From the NCBI RefSeq assembly GCF_001870435.1, contig NZ_MDDR01000016.1:62001-126000 (forward strand): DNA of 64,000 nucleotides, written 5' to 3'. The DNA comes from Pseudomonas costantinii (lineage in GTDB: Bacteria; Pseudomonadota; Gammaproteobacteria; Pseudomonadales; Pseudomonadaceae). The position numbers and the translations under genes are program-made. Shown piece by piece: positions 26,332 to 34,235 of this stretch (positions are counted from its first letter, which is position 1; each line of letters opens with the position of its first letter). The notes beneath the pieces are model-generated. The model made no database searches, was not told where the DNA came from, and worked only from the letters and a program-made list of their open reading frames with translations.

Positions 26332-26553
26332 TCAGTCATCATGCAACAACCCCGACCCATACTCCCCATAACTACTCCCCAACCCACTGCCCCCAAAATT
26401 CATCTTGGCGGCTTTGCCTGGGCTGTGGTCACCAAACGCTTGGCATCCCCCTGAAAAACAAGGGTCACTGCTCCCGCCCGACGACCCCGTCGAACAAGCG
26501 CCCAACAGCAACGTGCCAGCAATCATCACGACTTTAACGAGGTTCGAGATCAT
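26332..26553 (-). CDS. Small Gly/Ser-rich lipoprotein
   Basis: Seventy-three residues. The signal peptide MISNLVKVVMIAGTLLLGAC ends in a good lipobox (LLGAC, Cys20). The mature part is short, rich in Gly and Ser, with two cysteines (DPCFSGGCQAF). The ATG at 26553 has AGGGAA eight bases upstream. It should be anchored in the outer membrane, having Ser rather than Asp after the lipid-bearing Cys. Function unknown. Confidence 0.8.
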   Translation of the reverse strand: MISNLVKVVMIAGTLLLGACSTGSSGGSSDPCFSGGCQAFGDHSPGKAAKMNFGGSGLGSSYGEYGSGLLHDD

Positions 26554-26699
26554 TTTTTCAGTTCCCTATGGGCTGGAGGCGCGGGGGTCCCCTCTTGAGA
26601 GTGATCGTAGACCTCAAAAGCGCAGCGAATGATGAAACTTTGCAGGGTGACAGGGTGGGTTCAGGTTGCCGCCTTGGGGTAAGGCGGCGGGGAGAGTTG

Positions 26700-27071
26700 T
26701 CAGGCGGTAGTCGTGCTGATTGCAGGGGCGACTTGCTCTTGGGCTCGGTCGACGAGTAGAGCGCTCAGGTCGATTAGCTGCTGAATACCCAAGACGATGG
26801 CGCGTTGGGAGTCGTCGAGATCGAAAGCCAGGGTTGCGGCCATTTGGTTGGCGGATTCCAGGTTTTCGGAGGCGTTGGCCAGGAGGGTTTCGGTGTCGAT
26901 GTTGGGGCTGACGGAGAATAGGTTGGTGCTTGGATATTCGACAGTTGCGTCGTCGTCTTCGTCAGATGGCGGCAGGTAATGATGAATAGCGCGCTGAGCC
27001 GCAGCTTGAAGCTTGGCATCGACGTGTGCAGCGCTTGAAGAATGCGGCGGATTAGGTGTGACCTTGTACAT
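26700..27071 (-). CDS. DUF6124/DUF3077-like small Pseudomonas protein
   Basis: Protein of 123 residues from a family that is multi-copy in fluorescent pseudomonads, recognised by MYKVTPNPP at the start and the helical NASENLESANQMAATLAFDLDDSQRAIVLGIQQLIDLSALLVDRA core. It has no signal peptide. The ATG at 27071 follows a strong AAGGAG seven bases upstream. It is preceded by a long, structured 5' region (see 27072-27320). Function unknown. Confidence 0.82.
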   Translation of the reverse strand: MYKVTPNPPHSSSAAHVDAKLQAAAQRAIHHYLPPSDEDDDATVEYPSTNLFSVSPNIDTETLLANASENLESANQMAATLAFDLDDSQRAIVLGIQQLIDLSALLVDRAQEQVAPAISTTTA

Positions 27072-27320
27072 GGCGAAGCTCCTTTAGAATGTCAGGAACT
27101 GCCAATCTCACTTCCACATGAGGGTGGCAGCTGTACGCAGGTGTGGAAGACCAGGGCTAAAGGACCCGGCGCACCGAAGTGCCCCGCGCACAGCCGCCAT
27201 AAGCAATCATACAGACGTAAAAAAACGCCGGTAGGTGTTTATGGGCGATTGAGCGCCTTCAGCTTGGTCGGACTTCCACATCCGGCCGCTGGATTGGCAG
27301 CGGCTGGAGGAGGTTAGCTA
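27072..27320 (-). other. Structured 5' leader of the DUF6124/DUF3077-like gene
   Basis: No gene is visible, but the stretch is not random. It contains a GCAC-TTCG-GTGC tetraloop hairpin (27171-27182), a 9-base inverted repeat (CTGCCAATC at 27099-27107, GATTGGCAG at 27292-27300) and a direct repeat CTTCCACAT (27111-27119 and 27273-27281). From memory, similar sequence (CACACCTGCGTACAGCTGCC) precedes other members of this gene family, suggesting a mobile or regulatory unit. The rest of the gap (27321-27499) shows only a small GCGCGA/TCGCGC hairpin and a shift to AT-rich DNA. Confidence 0.4.
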
Positions 27321-27499
27321 GGGGAGGTCTGAGGGGCAAGCCGAGAAAAGCGTGGGAATTCTCCTAGAAATATCGTGGTTTGACTTCGAAGTCTGCCCTA
27401 GAGCGGCCCAAATAGTTCGTGGTATTCCTTGAGAGCGCGCGAGAAAAATCGCGCATTAAATTTATGCAGCATATGCGCACTCACAAGTAAAGCCACAAG

Positions 27500-28549
27500 C
27501 TATACAACTGAAAAGGTACGCTCATCAATATACCCATCGCCATTAATAAACTCCCTTAATACGTAATGACGAACATGATAACTAAACTCATCATTCGTAC
27601 TGCGACTAACAGAGTTGAACGCAATTACCGCAGGATGGGCTTTATGATCACTTCTAAAAATTTCAAAATCACGCATTCTCCGCACAAAATCAGGATGACG
27701 ACCAAACTCTCGGGTCAGCCAGTAATACACTGGAAGCATCCCTGATGATTTCAGCAAAGGATTACCATGCCCAAAAATCTTATACATCAAATCAAGGTTT
27801 TCCATCACCTTGCCTGCCGTTTCAGAGAACCCACTCTCAGTTAATATTGCCTCAGAAACAAACCGATCAAGATTAGTCTTTTTTGTTTCCACAAAAGAGC
27901 CACGATGTTCAATAATCAATAGTTTCGCGGCTACGTTTTCATGCTGTTTTCGCTGATTCGTAAACCCCACACCAGCTGCGAAGAAGACGTGCCCAGCAAT
28001 CGCCCTGATATACTTTGGCACTTCACCGGCCATAGCGCTCCTGACTTCCGCCCCCGTTAAAGGCTTGCTTTTATTAAGCCGCACAAAAAGATCATTAATT
28101 CGATCAGCTTGATTTGTTATTACGGACATTACTGACAAATTGAAGCTTTCTATCCGTCTGATAATCCTTGGGTGTTCGCTCTCCATATCCCGAACGGTCA
28201 TACCAGCAAGACGAACCGACTTATCGGCCAAGTACTTCATATCCGAATTCAAAGATATGCGGCCATCCAAGAAATCAAAAATCGCTTCAAACCGCTGCCT
28301 GCCATCGATTACAGCATAAGGTCTGCCAGCAGTGTTCAAATCACTGCTAGCATAGCTAAAATCCGCTATATAAAATTTCGGAACATCGTAACCATTAATA
28401 ATTGAATCAATGAGATATGCCTTATCTTTAGGAGCCCACACTCCTGATTTACGCTGATAAGAAGGCGACAGATCAATTTGATCTCTTTCCGCATACCACC
28501 AACTAATACTAGTTGTGGAAAACGGACGAACCACAAAAATATTATCCAT
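27500..28549 (-). CDS. DUF262-domain (ParB-like / GmrSD N-terminal) protein
   Basis: Protein of 349 residues in AT-rich DNA unlike its neighbours. DUF262 features: PSYQRKSGVWAPKDKAYLIDSIINGYDVPKFYI (about 29-61) and the nucleotide-handling motif VIDGRQRFEAIFDFL (about 80-94). It lacks the DUF1524/HNH nuclease domain that follows DUF262 in GmrS-GmrD. The C-terminal 200 residues are helical without a recognised motif. The gene begins 2 bases after the FRG gene stop (TAA-TT-ATG), so the two are coupled. DUF262 proteins act in DNA-modification-dependent defence; a defence role here is inferred. Confidence 0.88.
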   Translation of the reverse strand: MDNIFVVRPFSTTSISWWYAERDQIDLSPSYQRKSGVWAPKDKAYLIDSIINGYDVPKFYIADFSYASSDLNTAGRPYAVIDGRQRFEAIFDFLDGRISLNSDMKYLADKSVRLAGMTVRDMESEHPRIIRRIESFNLSVMSVITNQADRINDLFVRLNKSKPLTGAEVRSAMAGEVPKYIRAIAGHVFFAAGVGFTNQRKQHENVAAKLLIIEHRGSFVETKKTNLDRFVSEAILTESGFSETAGKVMENLDLMYKIFGHGNPLLKSSGMLPVYYWLTREFGRHPDFVRRMRDFEIFRSDHKAHPAVIAFNSVSRSTNDEFSYHVRHYVLREFINGDGYIDERTFSVV

Positions 28550-28551
28550 AA

Positions 28552-29316
28552 TTAAAATCCGTACGAAGTCTTTATTTCAGCACCAAGCCCAGAAAGATCG
28601 GGATACACTACAGAGTGGGTATACCCAATTGCGAGCAGCGTCTCATACATCAAAGGTTTCAAAGCAGCTGGTATTTTAAAACACGTCAAGCAATCATCCG
28701 CATATCTTTTATCCTCCATGGGCTCGGACGATTTACAAAACATAACAAATGTCCCCCTCTGAGCCGTTATTCGCGGATTTGTATGATTTCCGAATATCGC
28801 GATAGGATCGTTTGGAGAGAAGTCATCACCAGGATCTTTTAAAAATTGGGTAGCTTGAGACATTGTGGGATCAGGTATGCGATCTAACTGCGCATTATTT
28901 AATGCGAGCTTATTCCACTTAATGGGATCCAACATCCAAATACAAGCATCATCTTCTTTAGCGCTGCTCGACAAGGCAAAGTATAATGCGATGAATGGGT
29001 TTTCAGTCCAATCCAACAATCGAGTCGGAACCCCATAGTGCTGCTGCAAGAACAACCAATCAAAGTCTGTCGTAGGAGTTACAGATAAAAATGGGGCGCT
29101 CGTTTGAAGAAAACGCATTTTAAGTTGCTGCTCCAACTTTAATGGGTCTTTCGTCGCGGCCAATACATCCTTGTGCCTAAGTAGTGTTGGCTCAAGCCTA
29201 TACAATGGGTATTTGCCACTTCCACGAAACCAGCGCGGACTTTTTGAATCGTCTAACGATGCCTCGATATGCTGCATTATTTCATGCAGTTTACCGACTT
29301 CAACCGGATCCTTCAT
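28552..29316 (-). CDS. FRG-domain protein, first gene of the FRG-DUF262 pair
   Basis: Protein of about 254 residues. The FRG domain covers most of it: SPRWFRGSGKYPLYRLEPTL (near 30), LQQHYGVPTRLLDWTENPFI followed by ALYFAL (near 118), and NPRITAQRGTFVMF near 195, the family's three hallmarks. FRG proteins are enriched in defence-type islands, but their activity is not settled. I chose ATG 29316 (MKDPVEVGKLHEIM) because it matches the usual spacing before WFRG; ATG 29370 and TTG 29382 give longer forms. It is the upstream gene of the two-gene unit. Confidence 0.85.
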   Translation of the reverse strand: MKDPVEVGKLHEIMQHIEASLDDSKSPRWFRGSGKYPLYRLEPTLLRHKDVLAATKDPLKLEQQLKMRFLQTSAPFLSVTPTTDFDWLFLQQHYGVPTRLLDWTENPFIALYFALSSSAKEDDACIWMLDPIKWNKLALNNAQLDRIPDPTMSQATQFLKDPGDDFSPNDPIAIFGNHTNPRITAQRGTFVMFCKSSEPMEDKRYADDCLTCFKIPAALKPLMYETLLAIGYTHSVVYPDLSGLGAEIKTSYGF

Positions 29317-29413
29317 TTGCCGTCGTCCATACCATCGTTGAAATTTTATTAGCGAGTGCCATTTTGCCATCACGAGATTCAATCAACGAACGCATCAAGT
29401 CAACATAAAACAT
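29300..29413 (-). CDS. Possible 37-residue leader ORF before the FRG gene
   Basis: In a different frame from the FRG gene, an ATG at 29413 opens a peptide beginning MFYVDLMRSLIESRDGKMAL and ending at a TGA that overlaps the FRG start region. It looks more protein-like than the N-terminal extension the longer FRG starts would give. No clear ribosome site was found. It could be a leader peptide, a decayed gene end or chance. Confidence 0.25.
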   Translation of the reverse strand: MFYVDLMRSLIESRDGKMALANKISTMVWTTANEGSG

Positions 29414-29468
29414 TTCATGGAAAAAGCATCATGTCGTATTGAGCGACGATCTGCTGATTCAAGCCAGA

Positions 29469-29493
29469 GATATCGGGGTCAGACCACGATATC
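29469..29493. repeat. 25-base palindrome at the dusA side of the FRG-DUF262 island
   Basis: GATATCG-G-GGTC-A-GACC-A-CGATATC: outer 7-base and inner 4-base arms are perfect, with one mismatched pair. The core GGGGTCAGACCAC recalls short palindromes near REP-associated transposases in other genera, though no transposase is here. The remaining 29494-29611 gap shows nothing else recognised. Confidence 0.6.
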
Positions 29494-29611
29494 CGATCAA
29501 ATGAAAACATAAGTGTTACGACACGCCTCGATGCACAGGCCTTACCTGCCAGCCTGGCCCCGCCCGTTCCTGATAAACTACATATTCAGCCCCACCCATT
29601 TAGACTCCCCA

Positions 29612-30607
29612 ATGCCCCTAAATACAACCTCACCCAAATCCCTCTCCCGCCGCTTCTCCGTCGCCCCGATGATGGATTGGACCGACCGCCACTGTCGGTT
29701 CTTCCTACGCCTGCTCTCCAAGCACGCCCTCCTCTACACCGAGATGGTCACCACCGGCGCGATCTTGCACGGCGATCACGACCGCTTCCTGCGCCACAAC
29801 GAAGCCGAGCACCCTCTCGCGCTGCAACTGGGCGGCAGCGTCCCCGCCGACCTGGCCGCGTGCGCGCGCATGGCTGAGGCTGCTGGTTACGACGAAGTGA
29901 ACTTGAACGTCGGCTGCCCCAGCGATCGGGTGCAGAACAATATGATCGGCGCGATTCTGATGGCGCACCCGGCGTTGGTGGCGGATTGCGTGAAGGCGAT
30001 GCGGGATGCGGTGTCGATTCCGGTGACGGTGAAGCATCGTATCGGGATCAATGGGCGGGACAGTTATGCCCAGCTGTGTGATTTCGTCGGGACGGTGAAA
30101 GATGCGGGGTGTACCAGTTTTACGGTGCATGCGCGGATTGCGATTCTGGAGGGGTTGTCGCCGAAGGAGAATCGGGACATTCCGCCGTTGCGCTATGACG
30201 TGGCGGCGCAGTTGAAGCGGGATTTTCCTGAGTTGGAGTTTATTCTCAACGGTGGGATCAAGACGCTGGAGCAGTGCCAGGAACATTTGCAGACGTTTGA
30301 TGGGGTGATGTTGGGGCGAGAGGCTTATCACAACCCGTATGTGCTGGCGGAGGTGGATCAGCAGTTGTTTGGCAGTGTGCAGCCGGTGATCAGCCGGGCT
30401 GAGGCGTTGGCGCAGCTGCGGCCTTACATTGCTGAGCATTTGGCCAGTGGTGGGGTGATGCATCACATTACGCGGCATGTGTTGGGGTTGGGGACGGGGT
30501 TTCCGGGGGCGCGTAAGTTTCGGCAGTTGTTGTCGGTGGATATTCATAAGGCGAGTGATCCGTTGGCGTTGTTGGATCAGGCTGGAGCGTTGCTGGAAGG
30601 GCGTTAA
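29612..30607 (+). CDS. dusA: tRNA-dihydrouridine(20/20a) synthase DusA
   Basis: FMN enzyme of 331 residues reducing uridine 20/20a in tRNA. Motifs: RRFSVAPMMDWTDRHCRFFLRLL at the start, NLNVGCPSDRVQ with the catalytic Cys, TVKHRIGING, FTVHARIA and FILNGGIKT, MLGREAYHNP. The ATG at 29612 has no good ribosome site, but no in-frame alternative nearer the conserved region is better; the frame is open 33 codons upstream. The 5' end of dusA is a known integration target for genomic islands, which fits the AT-rich pair just upstream. Confidence 0.94.
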   Translation: MPLNTTSPKSLSRRFSVAPMMDWTDRHCRFFLRLLSKHALLYTEMVTTGAILHGDHDRFLRHNEAEHPLALQLGGSVPADLAACARMAEAAGYDEVNLNVGCPSDRVQNNMIGAILMAHPALVADCVKAMRDAVSIPVTVKHRIGINGRDSYAQLCDFVGTVKDAGCTSFTVHARIAILEGLSPKENRDIPPLRYDVAAQLKRDFPELEFILNGGIKTLEQCQEHLQTFDGVMLGREAYHNPYVLAEVDQQLFGSVQPVISRAEALAQLRPYIAEHLASGGVMHHITRHVLGLGTGFPGARKFRQLLSVDIHKASDPLALLDQAGALLEGR

Positions 30608-30910
30608 CCGGGCGGCTTTTAAATCGGGTGGGTGTCAGCCAGCTATTTGGGGGCTGACTCACCGCTTTCGCGAGCAAGCCCGCTCCCACACTTGGATTGA
30701 TGTATCTCGGGAAGATAGCCTCCTGCATTTTGATTCCGGCACTTGGGTTGAACCTGCCACCAATTTTGGCCTCCTATTTACGTGCAAGGCCCGTCATTCA
30801 AACGGCTGTTTTCAGGTTGTTGCCCTCGCAAACGATCGAACGCATTTGCGCCCTTGAGCGCCTGTCGGCGCTCGGGTAATGTCATCAGACCCATAGGACA
30901 GAGCACGCCC
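30608..30910. other. Intergenic region between dusA and tal, with one REP element
   Basis: About 300 bases. A REP (TTCGCGAGCAAGCCCGCTCC then CACACTT) lies at 30667-30693. The rest should contain the tal promoter; no clear operator or terminator hairpin is seen. Confidence 0.6.
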
Positions 30911-31837
30911 ATGACTTCCAAGCTGGAACAACTCAAGCAAATCACCACTGTCGTAGCCGATACCGGCGATTTTGAAGCTATCGCTCGGGTCAAACCGCAA
31001 GACGCCACCACCAACCCTTCCCTGCTGCTCAAGGCCGCGTCGATTCCGGCGTATGCCAAGCTGCTGGATGAGTGCGTGAAGGACTGCAACGGTGACGTGG
31101 GCCTGGCCAGCGACCGTTTTGCGGTGGCGGTGGGTCAAGAGATCCTCAAAGTAGTACCGGGGCGTATTTCCACTGAGGTGGATGCCCGTCTGTCGTTCGA
31201 CACCGATGCCGTGCTCAAGCGTGCGCACCGTCTGATCGATCTGTACGAAAAGGCCGGCATTGGCCGTGACCGCGTACTGATCAAGATCGCCTCCACCTGG
31301 GAAGGCATCCGCGCGGCGGAGAAGCTGGAAAAAGAAGGCATCCAGACCAACCTGACCCTGCTGTTCTCCTTCGCCCAGGCTGTGGCTTGTGCTGAAGCGG
31401 GCGTGTTCCTGATTTCGCCGTTCGTGGGCCGTATCTACGACTGGTACAAGAAGGCCAACGGCAACGACTACACCGGCGCCAACGATCCGGGTGTGCAGTC
31501 GGTGACGCGCATCTACAACTACTACAAGGCCAATGGCTACAAGACTGTCGTGATGGGTGCGAGCTTCCGCAATCTGAGCCAGATTGAAGAGCTGGCCGGG
31601 TGTGATCGCCTGACCATCAGCCCGGACCTGCTGGAGAAGCTGGCGGCGGATGAAGGCAAGCTGGAGCGCAAGCTGGCGCCAGGGCATGCCGGTGAAGCGC
31701 GGGTGCATTTGACTGAAGCGCAGTTCCGTTGGGAGTCCAACGAGGATGCGATGGCGACTGAGAAACTGGCGGAGGGGATTCGTCAGTTTGCTCGGGACCA
31801 GGAGAAGCTGGAGGCGTTGTTGTCAGCCAAGCTGTAA
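30911..31837 (+). CDS. tal: Transaldolase
   Basis: Pentose-phosphate-pathway enzyme of 308 residues that moves a dihydroxyacetone unit between sugar phosphates. Conserved features: [22 protein letters not shown], the Schiff-base Lys in [12 protein letters not shown] and [24 protein letters not shown]. The ATG at 30911 ([21 protein letters not shown]) matches the family start; the frame is open further upstream. In P. aeruginosa the same order dusA-tal-rssC-rssB is found, from memory. Confidence 0.97.
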   Translation: MTSKLEQLKQITTVVADTGDFEAIARVKPQDATTNPSLLLKAASIPAYAKLLDECVKDCNGDVGLASDRFAVAVGQEILKVVPGRISTEVDARLSFDTDAVLKRAHRLIDLYEKAGIGRDRVLIKIASTWEGIRAAEKLEKEGIQTNLTLLFSFAQAVACAEAGVFLISPFVGRIYDWYKKANGNDYTGANDPGVQSVTRIYNYYKANGYKTVVMGASFRNLSQIEELAGCDRLTISPDLLEKLAADEGKLERKLAPGHAGEARVHLTEAQFRWESNEDAMATEKLAEGIRQFARDQEKLEALLSAKL

Positions 31838-31854
31838 GGCAGGCGGCGGCAAAA

Positions 31855-31887
31855 AGGGCGGTACCCTCGCGGGTACCGCCCTTTTTT
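31855..31887 (+). terminator. Rho-independent terminator of tal
   Basis: A perfect 11-base GC stem (GGGCGGTACCC/GGGTACCGCCC) with a TCGC loop, preceded by As and followed by six Ts. It can work in both directions, serving also the converging rssC. Confidence 0.95.
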
Positions 31888-31936
31888 GTCATTCCGATCT
31901 AAAGCCCTGCGCAGCTCCTACAAAGGTAGCGTTCTG

Positions 31937-32419
31937 TCAGTGGCGCTCGAGGGCGTTGACGAGGTCGTGGAAGGCTTCACGGTTGGACTCGTTCAGGCCC
32001 ATCAGGATCTTGTGCGCTTCCAGCACCTTGACCCGTACCACTTCCTCGGACTGGTCCTGGGACGGCAGGTCGGTCAGGCATTCCGGGCAGGGGATCGGGC
32101 GGTCAACGATGTTGAACACTTGATCGAAGCCCATGGACTGCAACAGACGGGTGATGTCTTCGTGGGTGGTGACGACAGTCGGCAACAGGCCGACCTTCTG
32201 CCGAGACAGAATGGACAACTTGGCCAGCAGGCCAAGGGTGGTGCTATCGATGCTGCGGGTTTCGGTCAGATCGATCACAATCGCCGAGAAGTTCAGCGCT
32301 GTGAAGATCCGCTCAATCGTCGCATCCAGCGCCGAACACAAGGTCAGGCGCACTTCACCGACAAACTTCAGGACGAAGGTCCCGTCTTGCTCGGCGAATT
32401 GGATTCTTCCGGTACTCAT
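31937..32419 (-). CDS. rssC: STAS-domain anti-sigma-factor antagonist RssC
   Basis: Protein of 160 residues. An N-terminal STAS domain (about 1-100) includes VIDLTETRSIDSTTLGLLAKLS with the phosphorylatable Ser/Thr site (DSTTLG), followed by a C-terminal region with a CPEC pair. It is coupled to rssB: its ATG shares a base with the rssB stop (TGATG). In Pseudomonas the RssB phosphatase/response regulator and RssC act in controlling the stress sigma factor RpoS. RssC is probably dephosphorylated by the RssB PP2C domain, an inference from domain logic. Confidence 0.88.
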   Translation of the reverse strand: MSTGRIQFAEQDGTFVLKFVGEVRLTLCSALDATIERIFTALNFSAIVIDLTETRSIDSTTLGLLAKLSILSRQKVGLLPTVVTTHEDITRLLQSMGFDQVFNIVDRPIPCPECLTDLPSQDQSEEVVRVKVLEAHKILMGLNESNREAFHDLVNALERH

Positions 32420-33600
32420 CAAAGATTCCTGCTCAACACCAATAGGGCGATATCATCCGGCATCTCCCCTAGCGTGGCCAATCCAAACACTTGCCGCAGG
32501 CCATCCAGGCTGCCGCCCGCCGACTTGACCCGTTCGGGCAAGGCGGCTTCTTTCTCCTTGAGTGTAGGCTCTTGAAGAAGGTCCAAGATGCCGTCGGACA
32601 TCAGCGTCAGGCTGAAGGTCGGCGGCAGTTCCAGGATGTGGTCTTCGTAGGTCGCTTCATTGAACAAGCCTACGGGCAGGCCACGCCCTTCCAAGTAACG
32701 CACACTGTCTGGAGTGTATAAAACAGGCATCGGCAGGTGACCGCCAATGCTGTAGGTCAAAAGACCGGTTTCTTCATCGATCACGCCGCCGACCATCGTC
32801 ACGTGCTTGCCCAGCTTGCAGCTGATCAGGCCTCGGTTGATGTGGCCCAGCACCTCGGAGGGGGTGAACTCCGGCAAGGTGCCATTGCGCTTGGACTCGA
32901 ACAACAGCCGTGTGGTCATGAACTTCAACAACACGGTCACAAAAGCAGAAGAAGCACCGTGGCCGGAGACATCGGCCAGGTAGAACGCGACACGCCGCTC
33001 ATCAACGCGGAAATAATCGACAAAATCACCCGACAGGTACAAAGACGGGATGATTTGGTGAGCAAACTTGAACTCGTCGATGGTCCAGGGGCTGACCGGC
33101 AGCATGTTCATCTGCACCTGGCGACCGGCGTTCTGGTCTTCCTGGAGCAGGTTGAGGCTGGCTTCGAGCTCGCGGTTGGCGGTTTCGAGCTTTTCGCGGT
33201 AACGCTGGTTTTCTACCAACAGGCGTGCACGATCCAGCGCGCGGCGCACCGAGTGCTCCAGCACGGCCAGGTCTTCCAGGGGCTTGATCAGGTAATCGGC
33301 AGCGCCAAGGCGCAGGGCTTCAACGGCATCGTTCATGACCCCGGCGCCGGACACGACAATCACCGGCGTTTGCGGGGCAACGTCAGTTACCTGGCGAATC
33401 AGCTCGAGGCCGCCCATCTGGGGCATGCGCAGGTCGCAGATCACGAGGTCGGGCTTGTCGCGCTCGAACACCTGGAGACCCTGTTGGCCATTGCTGGCCT
33501 GCAGGACGCTGAAGCCACTGTCTTCCAAATAGGCCGCGAGGCTCGCGCGCACTACTTCGTCGTCATCGATTATCAGCAGCGTGGCACTGGTTTTTTGCAT
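32419..33600 (-). CDS. rssB: Response regulator with PP2C-type phosphatase domain, RssB
   Basis: Protein of 393 residues. A receiver domain (about 8-122) has the acidic pocket IDDDE, phospho-accepting Asp56 (VICDLRMP), Ser in VVSGAG and Lys in LIKPLED. A coiled-coil linker (RYREKLETANRELEASLNLLQ) leads to a PP2C/SpoIIE domain with SGDFVDYF, DVSGHGASSAF and PDDIALLVLS metal-binding motifs. E. coli RssB has a degenerate C-terminal phosphatase fold; here the acidic residues are present, so enzyme activity on RssC is plausible. First gene of the rssB-rssC unit. Confidence 0.92.
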   Translation of the reverse strand: MQKTSATLLIIDDDEVVRASLAAYLEDSGFSVLQASNGQQGLQVFERDKPDLVICDLRMPQMGGLELIRQVTDVAPQTPVIVVSGAGVMNDAVEALRLGAADYLIKPLEDLAVLEHSVRRALDRARLLVENQRYREKLETANRELEASLNLLQEDQNAGRQVQMNMLPVSPWTIDEFKFAHQIIPSLYLSGDFVDYFRVDERRVAFYLADVSGHGASSAFVTVLLKFMTTRLLFESKRNGTLPEFTPSEVLGHINRGLISCKLGKHVTMVGGVIDEETGLLTYSIGGHLPMPVLYTPDSVRYLEGRGLPVGLFNEATYEDHILELPPTFSLTLMSDGILDLLQEPTLKEKEAALPERVKSAGGSLDGLRQVFGLATLGEMPDDIALLVLSRNL

Positions 33601-33876
33601 GTGGGCAAACGGCGCCAGAATTAGGTTGGCGTAGGCGGCTCGACAATGGCCGGGCTCACTTACTGGATTCGCTTTCTAGCCTCTCTGTCCTACAAAGCAT
33701 AGGCAATTAACCCACGCACAATGGTAAAGCAGAGGTGCCCTTCTAAGGCGCAGACGGTACTCCCATCCGTCAGGGGTTTCAAGCTCATGCCGATGGTCGC
33801 CGGGCGTCTTTACACCGCAAATCACCGGGAGTTATAAGAACAGCCACCACCACAACACAAAGTAAGGATGGAACCT
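33601..33876. other. Intergenic region between divergent rssB and pilZ genes
   Basis: This 276-base gap must hold two promoters. The right half has a short stem GACGG(33753-33757)/CCGTC(33767-33771) followed by CAGGGG and further GC-rich segments, which may be a structured leader of the PilZ gene. No known riboswitch consensus was recognised. Confidence 0.4.
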
Positions 33877-34173
33877 GTGAGCGAACACGAGCGCGACTAC
33901 GCCGAAAAACGCGATTTCATCCGCATGCGGGTGGATGCCGATGTGTCTTTGATCCACGCCGGGCAGGAGATTGCAGGGGTTTGCCTGGACCTTTCCAGCT
34001 CCGGCATGCAGGTGCAGGCACCTCGCCAGTTCAACGTCGGAGACCGACTGACCGTGCGCATCGATTCGGAGCACGCCGCGCTGAAAGGCCTGGAGGCGGA
34101 CACCGAAGTGGTGTGGACCAAGACCACGGGTGATGACCAGCACCTGGGCCTCAAGATCTTGAAAATGCACTGA
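33877..34173 (+). CDS. PilZ-domain c-di-GMP receptor protein
   Basis: Single-domain protein of 98 residues. Both c-di-GMP-binding motifs are present: RxxxR in KRDFIRMRV and DxSxxG in LDLSSSGMQV, so it should bind the second messenger. The GTG at 33877 has AAGGA eight bases upstream and gives MSEHERDYAEKRDFIR; the ATG at 33868 lies on that ribosome site and is less likely. It is divergent from rssB and converges with mlaA. Confidence 0.9.
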   Translation: MSEHERDYAEKRDFIRMRVDADVSLIHAGQEIAGVCLDLSSSGMQVQAPRQFNVGDRLTVRIDSEHAALKGLEADTEVVWTKTTGDDQHLGLKILKMH

Positions 34174-34185
34174 AAAACCGCGCAT

Positions 34186-34216
34186 AAAAAAGGCGACCAC
34201 CAGGGCCGCCTTTTTT
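34186..34216. terminator. Bidirectional terminator between pilZ and mlaA
   Basis: AAAAAAGGCG pairs with CGCCTTTTTT around a loop of about 11 bases. A and T runs on both sides suit the two converging genes. Confidence 0.88.
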
Positions 34217-34235
34217 CATTTCAAAACGTCACGGC

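Noticed and set aside
27500..28549. Calling the DUF262 protein GmrS/GmrSD (type IV restriction)
   Set aside because: The DUF1524/HNH nuclease half is absent from the protein and its neighbours; only the DUF262 part is supported.
27360..29700. Flanking attL/attR repeats of a dusA-type integrative element
   Set aside because: No second copy of the dusA 5' sequence and no integrase were seen by eye.
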